A DNA stretch of 64,000 nucleotides from Palleronia salina (GCF_900141995.1 NZ_FQZA01000006.1:62001-126000); one strand, 5' to 3'. Counted from the first letter of the stretch, positions 13,008 to 20,130 are shown. The notes: generated by a model not told the origin, from the sequence alone. Translations and numbers: made by a program.

Positions 13008-13512
13008 CGGGGAACAGCCCGTCGGGCGGGTCGGCCACGATGCGGCCCGCCGTCACGTCTACCGTTGGCACCGCCTGCCGCGTGAAGGGCAGCAGCACGG
13101 TATCCGACCGGCCCTTCAGCGCGATTTCCAGCAGGTCCGACGCGCCGTGGTTCAGCACGGCCTTCACCCGGCCAAGCGCGGTGCCGCCGGTATCGACCAC
13201 CGAAAGGTTGATCAGATCGGCGTGGTAGTATTCGTCGTCGTCCGGGGCCGGGAGCCTGTCGCGCGGAATGTAAAGCCGCGTGCCCTTCAAGCTCTCGGCG
13301 GCCTCCTTGCTGGTGACGCCTGAGATGCGGGCGGCGAAGCCGTTCTTGATCGGGCGGTCGAGCGTCACGTCGAAGCTGCGCGATCCGTCCTCGGTGGTCA
13401 GCGGAGAATAGTCGCCGATGGCGTCGGGCTCGGCGCAGAAGCTTTTCAGCCGCACGTCCCCGCGCACGCCGAAGGCGCCCGCGATCGCACCGACGCAGAC
13501 ACGTTCACCCAT
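13000..13512 (-). CDS. rimM: 16S rRNA processing protein RimM
   Basis: Assembly factor for the 30S head that binds ribosomal protein S19. It has 170 residues. The N-terminal RimM domain begins [21 protein letters not shown], and the C-terminal PRC-barrel contains [13 protein letters not shown]. It sits between rpsP and trmD in the conserved rpsP-rimM-trmD order. Confidence 0.95.
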   Translation of the reverse strand: MGERVCVGAIAGAFGVRGDVRLKSFCAEPDAIGDYSPLTTEDGSRSFDVTLDRPIKNGFAARISGVTSKEAAESLKGTRLYIPRDRLPAPDDDEYYHADLINLSVVDTGGTALGRVKAVLNHGASDLLEIALKGRSDTVLLPFTRQAVPTVDVTAGRIVADPPDGLFPDE

Positions 13513-13533
13513 GGATCACTCCGGGGAAGGGAT

Positions 13534-13555
13534 GGGGGCGGTGTGAACCGCCCCC
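13534..13555 (-). other. stem-loop between rpsP and rimM
   Basis: A 9-bp perfect stem (GGGGGCGGT, 13534-13542; ACCGCCCCC, 13547-13555) with a 4-base loop lies 10 bases after the rpsP stop. It has no T tract. It may be a processing or attenuation site that keeps RimM/TrmD below ribosomal-protein level, as is known for the E. coli trmD operon; that function is inferred. Confidence 0.55.
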
Positions 13556-13565
13556 GGTCCAAGGA

Positions 13566-13940
13566 TCATTCGGCATCGGCCGCGGCGGGCGCCTCGGCGG
13601 CGGCAGCGGCCTTGTCGGCCTTCTCCTGCGCGCGCTCCTGCGCCTTCTTGCCGGGCTGGGCCTTCTTCATGTTGGCGCGCTCTTTCTTCTCGCGCAGGCC
13701 GGCGGCCTCGAGGAATCGCTGGATGCGGTCGGTGGGCTGCGCGCCCTGATCCAGCCAGTACTGGATGCGCTCGGCGTTCATCTTGACGCGGTCCTCGCTG
13801 TCCTTGGGCAGCAGCGGGTTATAGGTGCCCAGCTTCTCGACGAAGCGGCCATCGCGGGCGTAACGGCTGTCGGCCGCGACGATGGAGTAGTGGGGGCGCT
13901 TCTTGCTGCCGCCACGGGCAAGACGGATTTTCATGGCCAT
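13566..13940 (-). CDS. rpsP: 30S ribosomal protein S16
   Basis: Small-subunit assembly protein. It has 124 residues starting [18 protein letters not shown]; this ATG is chosen because AGGAG sits 9 bases upstream, inside the end of the chorismate mutase gene. The S16 core occupies residues 1-85. The C-terminal tail is an alanine/lysine/glutamate-rich low-complexity extension ([16 protein letters not shown]), as often seen in alphaproteobacteria. The start lies one base after the upstream stop. Confidence 0.97.
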   Translation of the reverse strand: MAMKIRLARGGSKKRPHYSIVAADSRYARDGRFVEKLGTYNPLLPKDSEDRVKMNAERIQYWLDQGAQPTDRIQRFLEAAGLREKKERANMKKAQPGKKAQERAQEKADKAAAAAEAPAAADAE

Positions 13941-13941
13941 A

Positions 13942-14256
13942 TCAGTGGTCTCCTGAGATTTTCTTGTGGTGTTGGATGACTTCCGCAATGACGAAAGCCA
14001 GAAGTTTCTTCGCGAAATCGGGGTCCAGATCCGCCTCTTTCGCCAAGGATTCCAGCCGTGCGATTTGCCGGGCCTCGCGGTCCGGGTCGCTCGGGGGAAG
14101 GTCGTGCTGGGCCTTCAGATGGCCCACGTCCTGGGTGTGCTTGAACCGCTCGCCCAGGGTGTAGATGAGGATCGCGTCCAGCCGGTCGATGCTGGCGCGG
14201 TGCTTGGCCAGCAGCTCGGCGGCGCGTTCGGTATCGGTGGGGCGCGTCGAGGTCAT
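13942..14256 (-). CDS. chorismate mutase, AroQ type
   Basis: Converts chorismate to prephenate, the first step to phenylalanine and tyrosine. It is a 104-residue single-domain all-helical mutase starting [17 protein letters not shown]. Expected conserved positions are visible: R in [21 protein letters not shown], the K in [22 protein letters not shown], and the C-terminal helix [12 protein letters not shown]. It overlaps the upstream YeeE-like gene by an ATGA, and its last codons carry the rpsP ribosome binding site. Confidence 0.92.
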   Translation of the reverse strand: MTSTRPTDTERAAELLAKHRASIDRLDAILIYTLGERFKHTQDVGHLKAQHDLPPSDPDREARQIARLESLAKEADLDPDFAKKLLAFVIAEVIQHHKKISGDH

Positions 14257-14678
14257 GCCGCCACCCCCTTGCGCGCGTCGCGCCACTGGAAGCCGATCAT
14301 GCCCAGCACCATCGACGCGAAGAAGACGAGGCCCGGCCAGCCGCCGAAGGACAGCGACGCGATGGCGGGACCGGGGCAGAGACCCACGAGCGCCCACCCG
14401 GCGCCGAAAAGGGCCGCGCCCCCCAGCAGCCGCGCGTTGATGATCGCGGCGGGACGCGCGGGCAGGGGCTCACCCGTCAGCGACAGGCGGCGGCGTCCCG
14501 CGACGACCCACGCGACGGCCATGGGCAGGATCGCGCCGCCCATCACGAAGGCCAGCGTCGGGTCCCAAGCGCCGAACAGGTCGAGGAAGCCCTGCACCTT
14601 CGCGGTGTCGGTCATGCCCGACACCAGGAGGCCCAGCCCGAACAGGGCGCCCGAAAGAAGCGAGATCGCGGCGCGCAT
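14253..14678 (-). CDS. YeeE/YedE (DUF6691) family inner-membrane protein, second half-size subunit
   Basis: A 141-residue protein with about four hydrophobic segments, starting MRAAISLLSGALFGLGLLVSG. The motif GALFGLGLLVSGMTD and the cysteine motif GLCPGPA mark the Sulf_transp (YeeE/YedE) family, whose studied members move thiosulfate or other sulfur species. It pairs with the half-size protein encoded immediately upstream; the two probably correspond to the halves of full-length YeeE. The start overlaps the upstream stop by one base (TGATG) and its stop overlaps the chorismate mutase start (ATGA). Confidence 0.85.
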   Translation of the reverse strand: MRAAISLLSGALFGLGLLVSGMTDTAKVQGFLDLFGAWDPTLAFVMGGAILPMAVAWVVAGRRRLSLTGEPLPARPAAIINARLLGGAALFGAGWALVGLCPGPAIASLSFGGWPGLVFFASMVLGMIGFQWRDARKGVAA

Positions 14679-15106
14679 CAGATCACCCCCAGGACGTGAC
14701 GGCCCACGGCCATGACGACGACGCCGACCGCGACGAAGGTGACGGTGGCGGCGATCCCCCGGGGGCTGAGGCGCGACATTCCGCAGACCCCGTGACCCGA
14801 CGTGCAGCCGTTGCCCAGCCGTGTGCCGTAGCCCACCAGGAGGCCCGCCAGAACCAGCAGGACCGGGTTGGTGGTGGCGTTGGTCTCGGCCCCGCCCATG
14901 GCCCAGGCGGCGATGGCGGGCGCCCCCACCAGGCCGACAACGAACAGCGCCCGGCCTTGCCAGACGGTCGAGCCCACGCTTTGCCACAAGCCCGCGATGA
15001 CGCCCGAGGCACCCATGATGCGCCCGTCACCCAGCAGGTAGATGGCGGCCGCGATGCCGATCATCAGCCCGCCCAGCAGGCCGTATATCCAGTCCATCGG
15101 GATCAT
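14678..15106 (-). CDS. YeeE/YedE family inner-membrane protein, first half-size subunit
   Basis: About 142 residues from the ATG at 15106 (MIPMDWIYG); an ATG at 15097 is an alternative. Four hydrophobic segments and the conserved cysteine motif GNGCTSGHGVCG place it in the YeeE/YedE sulfur-transport family. The cysteines are thought to relay sulfur species across the membrane. Its start overlaps the GNAT gene stop by four bases. Confidence 0.87.
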   Translation of the reverse strand: MIPMDWIYGLLGGLMIGIAAAIYLLGDGRIMGASGVIAGLWQSVGSTVWQGRALFVVGLVGAPAIAAWAMGGAETNATTNPVLLVLAGLLVGYGTRLGNGCTSGHGVCGMSRLSPRGIAATVTFVAVGVVVMAVGRHVLGVI

Positions 15107-15627
15107 GCGGCCTCCAGCGGGTGCTGCCAGACCTCGCACCCGGCGTCATGCGCGGCGCGGGTGCCATCGGTCGTGGCGCCCAGCTTGCGCGCCAGGGCCT
15201 TCGACGGGGCATTGCCGGGGTCGATATAGCTGACCAGCCGTTCGGGGCCGAGGGTCTTCACCGTCCAGTCACGCGCGGCGATCGCGGCCTCGTGCCCGAA
15301 ACCGCGTCCCTGCGCCTGCGGGTAGATGACCCAGCCGATTTCAATGTCGTCCACATGCGGCGGGAAATGCGGCCCGACGAAACCGACGCTGGCGCCGCTG
15401 TCGCGCTCATCGACCCAGAACCAGCCATAACCCTTCAGCGTCCAATGCCCGGCCATGGCCGAGAACCAGCGATACGCCGTCCGATCGTCGAGCGGTCCGC
15501 CGACCCAACCGGCATCGTCCGACCCGTAGTACGCGGCGAAGGGCCCGAAATCGTCCATGACGGGCTGGCGCAGGGTCAGCCGTTCGGTCGTAAGGGTGGG
15601 ACCGGTGATATGGGCGTGCAGCGACAT
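15103..15627 (-). CDS. GNAT family N-acetyltransferase (RimJ/RimL type)
   Basis: A 174-residue acetyl-CoA-dependent acyltransferase. The N-terminal LTTERLTLRQPVMDDFGPF and the acetyl-CoA loop YPQAQGRGFGHEAA fit the Acetyltransf_3 (RimJ/RimL-like) group, ending with the NAPSKALARKLGAT helix. The substrate is unknown. Start and stop overlap the flanking genes (TGATG and ATGA), so it is part of a tightly coupled gene train from ffh to rpsP. Confidence 0.88.
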   Translation of the reverse strand: MSLHAHITGPTLTTERLTLRQPVMDDFGPFAAYYGSDDAGWVGGPLDDRTAYRWFSAMAGHWTLKGYGWFWVDERDSGASVGFVGPHFPPHVDDIEIGWVIYPQAQGRGFGHEAAIAARDWTVKTLGPERLVSYIDPGNAPSKALARKLGATTDGTRAAHDAGCEVWQHPLEAA

Positions 15628-15722
15628 CAGCGATCCACCACACCCATGACCACGGCGCCGCGCGCCGCGGGGCGCAGGCGGATGGCGTCATTGCGCGTCT
15701 GAAGATCGCGGCCCAGTCTCAT
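15627..15722 (-). CDS. possible 31-aa small ORF between ffh and the GNAT gene
   Basis: The ORF starts at the ATG at 15722, overlapping the ffh stop (ATGA), and ends at the TGA at 15629-15627, overlapping the GNAT start (TGATG). The product begins MRLGRDLQTRNDAIRLRPAA and is basic. Third codon positions are almost all G or C, as in real genes here. The sequence RNDAIRLRPAARG faintly recalls the start of some NUDIX proteins, so a gene remnant is possible. It may also serve only to carry ribosomes from ffh to the GNAT start. No homologue is known to me. Confidence 0.4.
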   Translation of the reverse strand: MRLGRDLQTRNDAIRLRPAARGAVVMGVVDR

Positions 15723-17212
15723 TTCTTCTTCCCGAAGCCGGAAAGGCCGGGGGGCAGGCCGCCCGCGCCGCCGAAGGGGTTGCCACCCATGCCACCCATG
15801 CCGCCGGGGCCACCCATCTTGCCGAGCTGGGATTGCGCCTCGGCCATCTGCTCCTCGCTGGGGCCGCCCTTGCCGAACATGCCGGCCATGGCCTTTTTCA
15901 GCATGCCGCCCTTGCCCATTTTCTTCATCATGTCAGCCATTTGGCGGTGCATCTTGAGAAGCTTGTTGAGGTCGCTGACCTCGAGCCCCGCACCCTTGGC
16001 GATCCGCTTCTTGCGGCTGGCCTGGAGGATCTGCGGATTGGCGCGCTCCTTCTTGGTCATGGACTGGATCAGCGCGATCTGGCGGGTCAGGATCTTGTCG
16101 TCGAAGCCCGCGTCCTGCACCTGCTTGGCCATCTTGCCCATGCCGGGCATCATGCCCATCATTCCTTCCATGCCGCCCATCTTGATCATCTGTTCAAGCT
16201 GTTGGCGCAGGTCGTTCATGTTGAACTGACCCTTCTGGAAACGCTTCATCATGCGCTCGGCCTGCTCGGCCTCGAGCGTTTGCTGCGCCTTCTCGACCAG
16301 CGCGACGATGTCGCCCATCCCGAGGATGCGGCCGGCGATGCGCTCGGGCTCGAAGGTCTCCAGCGCGTCCATCTTTTCGCCCAGGCCCACGAACTTGATG
16401 GGCTTGCCGGTGACCGCGCGCATGGAGAGCGCCGCGCCGCCGCGACCGTCGCCGTCCATCCGGGTGAGGACCACGCCCGAGACGCCGATCTTGTCGTCGA
16501 ACTCGGTCGCGACGTTCACGGCGTCCTGGCCGGTCAGGCCGTCCACCACCAGCAGCGTTTCGCGCGGGTTTGCGACGTCGCGCACCTCGGCGGCCTGGGC
16601 GATGAGCTCGGCGTCGATATGCAGCCGGCCCGCGGTGTCGAGCATGTAGACGTCGTAGCCGCCCAGCGTCGCCTGCTGCTTGGCGCGCTTGGCGATCTGC
16701 ACCGGCGTCTCGCCCTTCACGATGGGCAGGGTGTCGACGCCGATCTGCTGGCCCAGCACCTGGAGCTGTTCCATGGCGGCGGGGCGGTTGGTGTCGAGCG
16801 AGGCCATGAGCACGCGCTTGCGCTCGCGCTCGTGCAGGCGCTTGGCGAGCTTCGCGGTGGTCGTGGTCTTGCCCGAGCCCTGCAGGCCCACCATCAGGAT
16901 GGGGGCGGGGGCATTGTCGATGCGCAGTTTGCCGGGGTCGGGGTCGTCGCCCGCCAGCACGTGCTTCAGCTCGTCATGGACGATCTTGATGACCTGCTGG
17001 CCCGGGGTGACCGACTTTGTCACCGCGGACCCGGTGGCCTTGGCCTGCACGGCCTTCACGAAATCGCGGGCCACGGGCAGCGACACGTCCGCCTCCAGCA
17101 GGGCCACGCGCACCTCGCGCAGGGCGGTCTTGACGTCGTCCTCGCTCAGCGCACCCTGCTTGGTCAGCCGGTCGAACACGCCGCCAAGGCGCTCTGACAG
17201 ATTCTCGAACAT
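15719..17212 (-). CDS. ffh: signal recognition particle protein Ffh (SRP54)
   Basis: GTPase that, with 4.5S RNA, targets nascent membrane proteins to FtsY and SecYEG. It has 497 residues from the ATG at 17212 (MFENLSERLGGVF), with AGGA eight bases upstream. The N domain is followed by the G domain, with P-loop GLQGSGKTTTT at 109-119 and LDTAGRLHID and TRMDGDGRGG motifs. The M domain is methionine-rich (MEGMMGMMPGMGKMAKQ). The tail after the M domain is an unusually glycine/methionine-rich stretch ending in KKK. The gene has its own promoter and a structured leader. Confidence 0.98.
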   Translation of the reverse strand: MFENLSERLGGVFDRLTKQGALSEDDVKTALREVRVALLEADVSLPVARDFVKAVQAKATGSAVTKSVTPGQQVIKIVHDELKHVLAGDDPDPGKLRIDNAPAPILMVGLQGSGKTTTTAKLAKRLHERERKRVLMASLDTNRPAAMEQLQVLGQQIGVDTLPIVKGETPVQIAKRAKQQATLGGYDVYMLDTAGRLHIDAELIAQAAEVRDVANPRETLLVVDGLTGQDAVNVATEFDDKIGVSGVVLTRMDGDGRGGAALSMRAVTGKPIKFVGLGEKMDALETFEPERIAGRILGMGDIVALVEKAQQTLEAEQAERMMKRFQKGQFNMNDLRQQLEQMIKMGGMEGMMGMMPGMGKMAKQVQDAGFDDKILTRQIALIQSMTKKERANPQILQASRKKRIAKGAGLEVSDLNKLLKMHRQMADMMKKMGKGGMLKKAMAGMFGKGGPSEEQMAEAQSQLGKMGGPGGMGGMGGNPFGGAGGLPPGLSGFGKKK

Positions 17213-17362
17213 GCGAGATCCTTTCAATGTCTTGCGAACCTATCCCCGCAGATAAGGTCCGACCGGCCAAACGACAAACGCTCCCACGGGCGCAACGCGC
17301 TGGTGGGAGGCGATCCCCCCGCAAACCGGGGGGACCGGAAGTGACGGGACTTCCGGAATACG
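17213..17362 (-). promoter_or_regulatory. structured 5' leader of ffh: four consecutive hairpins
   Basis: From the predicted transcription start near 17362 to the ffh ATG there are about 150 untranslated bases that fold on the minus strand into four stems in series. These are 17335-17356 (8 bp, CCGGAAGT arm), 17314-17334 (8 bp, six C:G pairs in a row), 17281-17309 (CTCCCAC/GTGGGAG with an inner GCGC/GCGC stem) and 17235-17259 (9 pairs with one bulge). No 4.5S RNA apical signature is present, so it is not ffs. A cis-regulatory or autoregulatory leader is plausible but unproven. Confidence 0.55.
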
Positions 17363-17368
17363 TCGGGG

Positions 17369-17397
17369 CGTATGCAGAAGCCCGCGCGTGGTGTCAA
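17369..17397 (-). promoter_or_regulatory. sigma70-type promoter for ffh
   Basis: On the minus strand TTGACA (17397-17392) is followed after 17 bases by CATACG (17374-17369). The -35 box lies in the loop of the hairpin that follows the upstream gene, so terminator-like structure and promoter overlap. Confidence 0.6.
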
Positions 17398-17408
17398 CCC
17401 GCGCGGGC
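17380..17408 (-). terminator. stem-loop after the 17418-17876 gene
   Basis: A 9-bp stem (GCCCGCGCG, 17380-17388; CGCGCGGGC, 17400-17408) with an 11-base loop, starting 10 bases after the upstream stop. It is followed on the minus strand by TTCTGC only, so any termination would be weak. Confidence 0.5.
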
Positions 17409-17417
17409 CACGTGGGA

Positions 17418-17876
17418 TCAGTCGCGCATGTCCTGCGCCGCGCCTGTGACGGCCTCGAAGGCGTCTTCGCGCTGTTCCTCGATGTCGTCCTCGAGGTCGG
17501 CCAGGTCATCGGCGAAACCGCCGCCGGGGGCCTCGCCGGTGCTGCGGTAGCGGCGGGCCGTGTCGGCGATGCGGCCGCGGTTCATCCAGGCGGTCAAAGC
17601 GGCGGGCACCAGCAGGACGGCGCCCGCGATGGCGGCGATGCGACCCATGTCGGCCATGCGATCGTTGCGGGCACTGTGGAAATCCAGGTCGTCGCCCAGA
17701 TCGGTCAGCCGCGATTCGAGCCGCCTCAGCTGACCCTCGACGCTGTCGTCGTGCATGACGTCGCGCACCCGGGCGGGCAGGCGGCGCATGCGTTCGGGGC
17801 CGGCGGCGGCGGCGAGGGCGGCGGGCAGAGCGACGGCGGCGGCGGCCAGGGCGATGTTGCGGGTCGTTGGTGTCAT
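17418..17876 (-). CDS. hypothetical membrane protein with acidic C-terminus
   Basis: A 152-residue protein with hydrophobic segments at about 7-26 and 79-98. The intervening region (MHDDSVEGQLRRLESRLTDL) is predicted helical and may form a coiled coil. The C-terminal 30 residues are strongly acidic. The first segment is alanine-rich and could be a signal anchor. No family was recognised. It is divergent from the LysR gene and directly upstream of ffh, though ffh seems to have its own promoter. Confidence 0.6.
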   Translation of the reverse strand: MTPTTRNIALAAAAVALPAALAAAAGPERMRRLPARVRDVMHDDSVEGQLRRLESRLTDLGDDLDFHSARNDRMADMGRIAAIAGAVLLVPAALTAWMNRGRIADTARRYRSTGEAPGGGFADDLADLEDDIEEQREDAFEAVTGAAQDMRD

Positions 17877-17970
17877 GATGCGATCCTTTCCCGGTTTCGG
17901 CTTTGGCGTCCCAACATGCGGCGCAAGCGCGCGGTTCCGGCGCGCGGTGTCCGTCTTCGCGAAGGGGTGA

Positions 17971-17997
17971 TTGGATCTGCGCTGAAAAACGTATAAT
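17971..17997 (+). promoter_or_regulatory. promoter of the LysR-family gene
   Basis: A perfect TATAAT (17992-17997) is preceded by TTGGAT (17971-17976) with a short 15-base spacer. The -10 box overlaps the upstream ATG candidate at 17999, which favours the ATG at 18032 as the translation start. Confidence 0.5.
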
Positions 17998-18031
17998 TAT
18001 GAAAACGGCAATTCAGTTCACGGACGCACAC

Positions 18032-18910
18032 ATGACGATCACAGCCTGGGATGAAATCAGAACCGCCTACCACGTGGCACGGCTCGGCACCGTTTCAGGC
18101 GCGGCGGAGGCTCTTGGCGTTCACCACGCCACCGTGATCCGCCATGTCGACGCGCTGGAGGCGACGCTGGGCGTGAAGCTTTTCCAGCGCCACGCACGCG
18201 GCTACACCGCGACCGAGGCCGGGATGGACATGCTGCAGGTGGCGCAGGCGACCGATGACCAGTTCGCCCAGCTCGTCAGCCGGATCAAGGGGCAGGGCGA
18301 CGGGGTCGAGGGCGAACTGATCGTCACGTCCTTGGGCGCCTTTTCCTACCTGGTCACCCCGGCGCTGGTGGATTTTCAGTTGCAGCATCCGAACCTGGTG
18401 GTGCGGTCGTTGACCGACGAACGGGTCTATCGGCTGGAGTACGGCGAGGCCCATGTCGCGATCCGGGCGGGGGCCGCCCCCGAGGAGCCCGACAACGTGG
18501 CCCAGAAATTCGGGTACCAGAATTACGCGCTTTACGGGTCCGAAGCCTATGTCGCGCGGTGCGGCATGCCCGAATCGCAGGCAGACCTACAGCAGCACAC
18601 CTTCGTGGCCCATGATGACGAATCGATGCGCGCCCCGTCGCACCGCTGGCTCACCGCGAACATACCGCAGGAAAACAGGCGATTCCGGGCAACCGACGAT
18701 CGGGTGATCCGGGACGCCATCGCCGCCGGTGCAGGTTTGGGATTCCTGCCTGAAATTTGTGCAAACGAGATCGGTGGCCTGGTGCAGGTGGCGCCGTCAC
18801 GCCCGGAATGGGCCGTGCCGCTGTGGCTCGTGACCCATGTGGATCTGCATAGAACAGCCAAAGTTCAGGCTTTGCTGTCCTATCTCAAGGATCTCAGCCG
18901 CTCGTGGTAG
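18032..18910 (+). CDS. LysR-family transcriptional regulator
   Basis: A 292-residue regulator. The winged helix-turn-helix covers about residues 5-65 (ARLGTVSGAAEALGVHHATVIRHV then LGVKLFQRHARGY), followed by a periplasmic-binding-protein-like effector domain with the expected glycine-rich segment AAGAGLGFLPEICAN. The ATG at 18032 is preferred over 17999 because a TATAAT box overlaps the latter. No adjacent metabolic gene reveals its target; it is divergent from the membrane protein gene at 17418-17876. Confidence 0.88.
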   Translation: MTITAWDEIRTAYHVARLGTVSGAAEALGVHHATVIRHVDALEATLGVKLFQRHARGYTATEAGMDMLQVAQATDDQFAQLVSRIKGQGDGVEGELIVTSLGAFSYLVTPALVDFQLQHPNLVVRSLTDERVYRLEYGEAHVAIRAGAAPEEPDNVAQKFGYQNYALYGSEAYVARCGMPESQADLQQHTFVAHDDESMRAPSHRWLTANIPQENRRFRATDDRVIRDAIAAGAGLGFLPEICANEIGGLVQVAPSRPEWAVPLWLVTHVDLHRTAKVQALLSYLKDLSRSW

Positions 18911-18936
18911 GCCGCCCGGGCAGTCAAGAAAAATTA

Positions 18937-18956
18937 CCGCGAAGGCGCGGCTTTCT
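18937..18956 (+). terminator. weak terminator after the LysR gene
   Basis: CCGCG/CGCGG stem (18937-18941 and 18946-18950) with a 4-base loop followed by CTTTCT, 27 bases after the stop codon. The stem and T tract are both short. Confidence 0.4.
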
Positions 18957-19028
18957 GCCGAGCGTGCCGCAAAGCAGCAGACAGGCCGGCCAAAACGTGC
19001 TACTTCTGCACCTGCATGATTTGGGAAC

Positions 19029-19057
19029 TTGCGTCGTTTTCTGCCCACAACTATAGT
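19029..19057 (+). promoter_or_regulatory. promoter of the small secreted protein gene at 19097
   Basis: TTGCGT (19029-19034), a 17-base spacer and TATAGT (19052-19057) form a good sigma70-type promoter about 40 bases upstream of the ATG. Confidence 0.6.
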
Positions 19058-19096
19058 GTTGGACACCCCATTATTTTCGACACCGAGGGGACCATT

Positions 19097-19357
19097 ATGG
19101 ACATCAAGAAAATTGCGATCGGCCTGACCGCTGCGCTTCTCATCACCCAGCCCGCGCTGGCTCAGGACGCCGATGACGACGATCAGACGGTTCTGCTGGC
19201 GCCGAACTCGAGCGGGCCTCAGGGCTTCGCTGGCCTCGGCGGTGCCGAGAGCGGTGTCGTGATCGGCGGCGCCATCGCGTTTGCCGCACTGCTGGCGATC
19301 ATCGCCAACGACAGTTCCAGCACGACCACCACGCCGACGGCGGCTCCTGGCTCCTGA
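19097..19357 (+). CDS. small secreted protein with C-terminal membrane segment
   Basis: An 86-residue protein starting MDIKKIAIGLTAALLITQ. The ATG at 19097 has GAGGGG seven bases upstream. A signal peptide ends at ALA (22), giving a mature N-terminus QDADDDDQ rich in aspartate. A second hydrophobic stretch lies at 53-70 (GVVIGGAIAFAALLAIIA), followed by a Ser/Thr-rich tail. It has its own promoter and a very strong terminator, so it is probably an abundant monocistronic product. No family was recognised. Confidence 0.75.
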   Translation: MDIKKIAIGLTAALLITQPALAQDADDDDQTVLLAPNSSGPQGFAGLGGAESGVVIGGAIAFAALLAIIANDSSSTTTTPTAAPGS

Positions 19358-19393
19358 TCCTCGCCCGTCCAGGGCAAGGCTTGACCGGAAAGG

Positions 19394-19423
19394 AAAAAAG
19401 CACCTCGGTCGGGTGCTTTTTTT
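19394..19423 (+). terminator. intrinsic terminator, possibly bidirectional
   Basis: A GCACC/GGTGC stem (19400-19404, 19412-19416) has six A residues on its left and seven T residues on its right. It terminates the 19097 gene. The A tract could also let it work on the minus strand for transcripts coming through the arsR-like gene at 19597-19941. Confidence 0.9.
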
Positions 19424-19511
19424 CGTTTTTGGGGGTCTCTCCGGTGCGGCGGGGAACCACGCTGGCGCGGCGGCGTTTCGTCGCAGACTGACCCAAAAGA
19501 AAGCGCCAGCC

Positions 19512-19580
19512 GTGAACCAGATCATCTATCTCGTCGGACTTGTCGTCATCGTCGTCGCCATCGTTCAGTTCGTCCTGTGA
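19512..19580 (+). CDS. putative 22-aa single-pass membrane microprotein
   Basis: A GTG-started ORF whose product begins MNQIIYLVGLVVIVVA and is almost entirely one hydrophobic helix. It follows a terminator and lies tail to tail with the ArsR-family gene. Only a weak purine-rich stretch (AAAAGAAAGC) is found upstream. Very small single-helix proteins of this look are frequent in roseobacters in my recollection, but I cannot assign it to a named family. Confidence 0.45.
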   Translation: MNQIIYLVGLVVIVVAIVQFVL

Positions 19581-19596
19581 TGCGACGCGGCGGGAG

Positions 19597-19941
19597 TTAA
19601 TCTCCCGCCCGGTCCGCCTCGACCAGGCTTTGCGCGGCGAGGAACTGTTCGAAGGCGTCCAGGTGCACGGGCTCGAACTGGCCGAAACCCTGCATCCAGG
19701 TGCTGGCCGCGGCCAGCGCGCCGGGATCGAGCTTGCACCACACCACGCGCCCGCGCCGCTCCTGCACGATGAGGCCCGCGCGGCTGAGCGTCGCCAGGTG
19801 CTTGGACACGGCCGCCAGCGAGATGTCGAACGGCGCGGCAACGTCGGTCACCGCCATGTCGTCCTCCAGCAACATCGACAGGATCGCGCGTCGCGTGGGG
19901 TCCGCGAGCGCGGCAAATACCTGGTCCAACCTGTCCGTCAT
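19597..19941 (-). CDS. ArsR-family HTH transcriptional regulator
   Basis: A 114-residue winged-helix protein from the ATG at 19941 (MTDRLDQVFAALADPTRRAILSML). The recognition region DISLAAVSKHLATLSRAGLI and wing ERRGRVVWCKLDP are classic ArsR. It lacks the ELCVCDL-type metal site; the only cysteine in the wing is Cys in VWCKL, so it is more like the SdpR/YceI-associated metal-independent subgroup. The usual START/AHSA1 partner gene is not adjacent on either side. Confidence 0.88.
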   Translation of the reverse strand: MTDRLDQVFAALADPTRRAILSMLLEDDMAVTDVAAPFDISLAAVSKHLATLSRAGLIVQERRGRVVWCKLDPGALAAASTWMQGFGQFEPVHLDAFEQFLAAQSLVEADRAGD

Positions 19942-20101
19942 GGTCTTGTCTCGTCGCACCGCGGGGCAGGGCGGTCAAGCGTTCCGGCGCGATGCTCAAC
20001 GGCGGGGTTGAATATGGGGCATCGGCCCGGCCGTGAACCGGGAATCCTTTCGGCGCCTAAAATCCAAGAAAGTCAATGGCTTGGAGGGCGCTCCCCTCGC
20101 C

Positions 20102-20130
20102 TTGACTATTCCGGTGCCTCCGGCATAGGG
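20102..20130 (+). promoter_or_regulatory. promoter of the Fo (atpIBEF'F) operon
   Basis: TTGACT (20102-20107), a 17-base spacer, and ATAGGG (20125-20130) lie 26 bases before the atpI start. Confidence 0.55.

Noticed and set aside
17213-17418. 4.5S/SRP RNA gene upstream of ffh
   Set aside because: The expected GGAA-type apical loop with AGCAG bulge is not present; the region has several separate hairpins instead of one long one.
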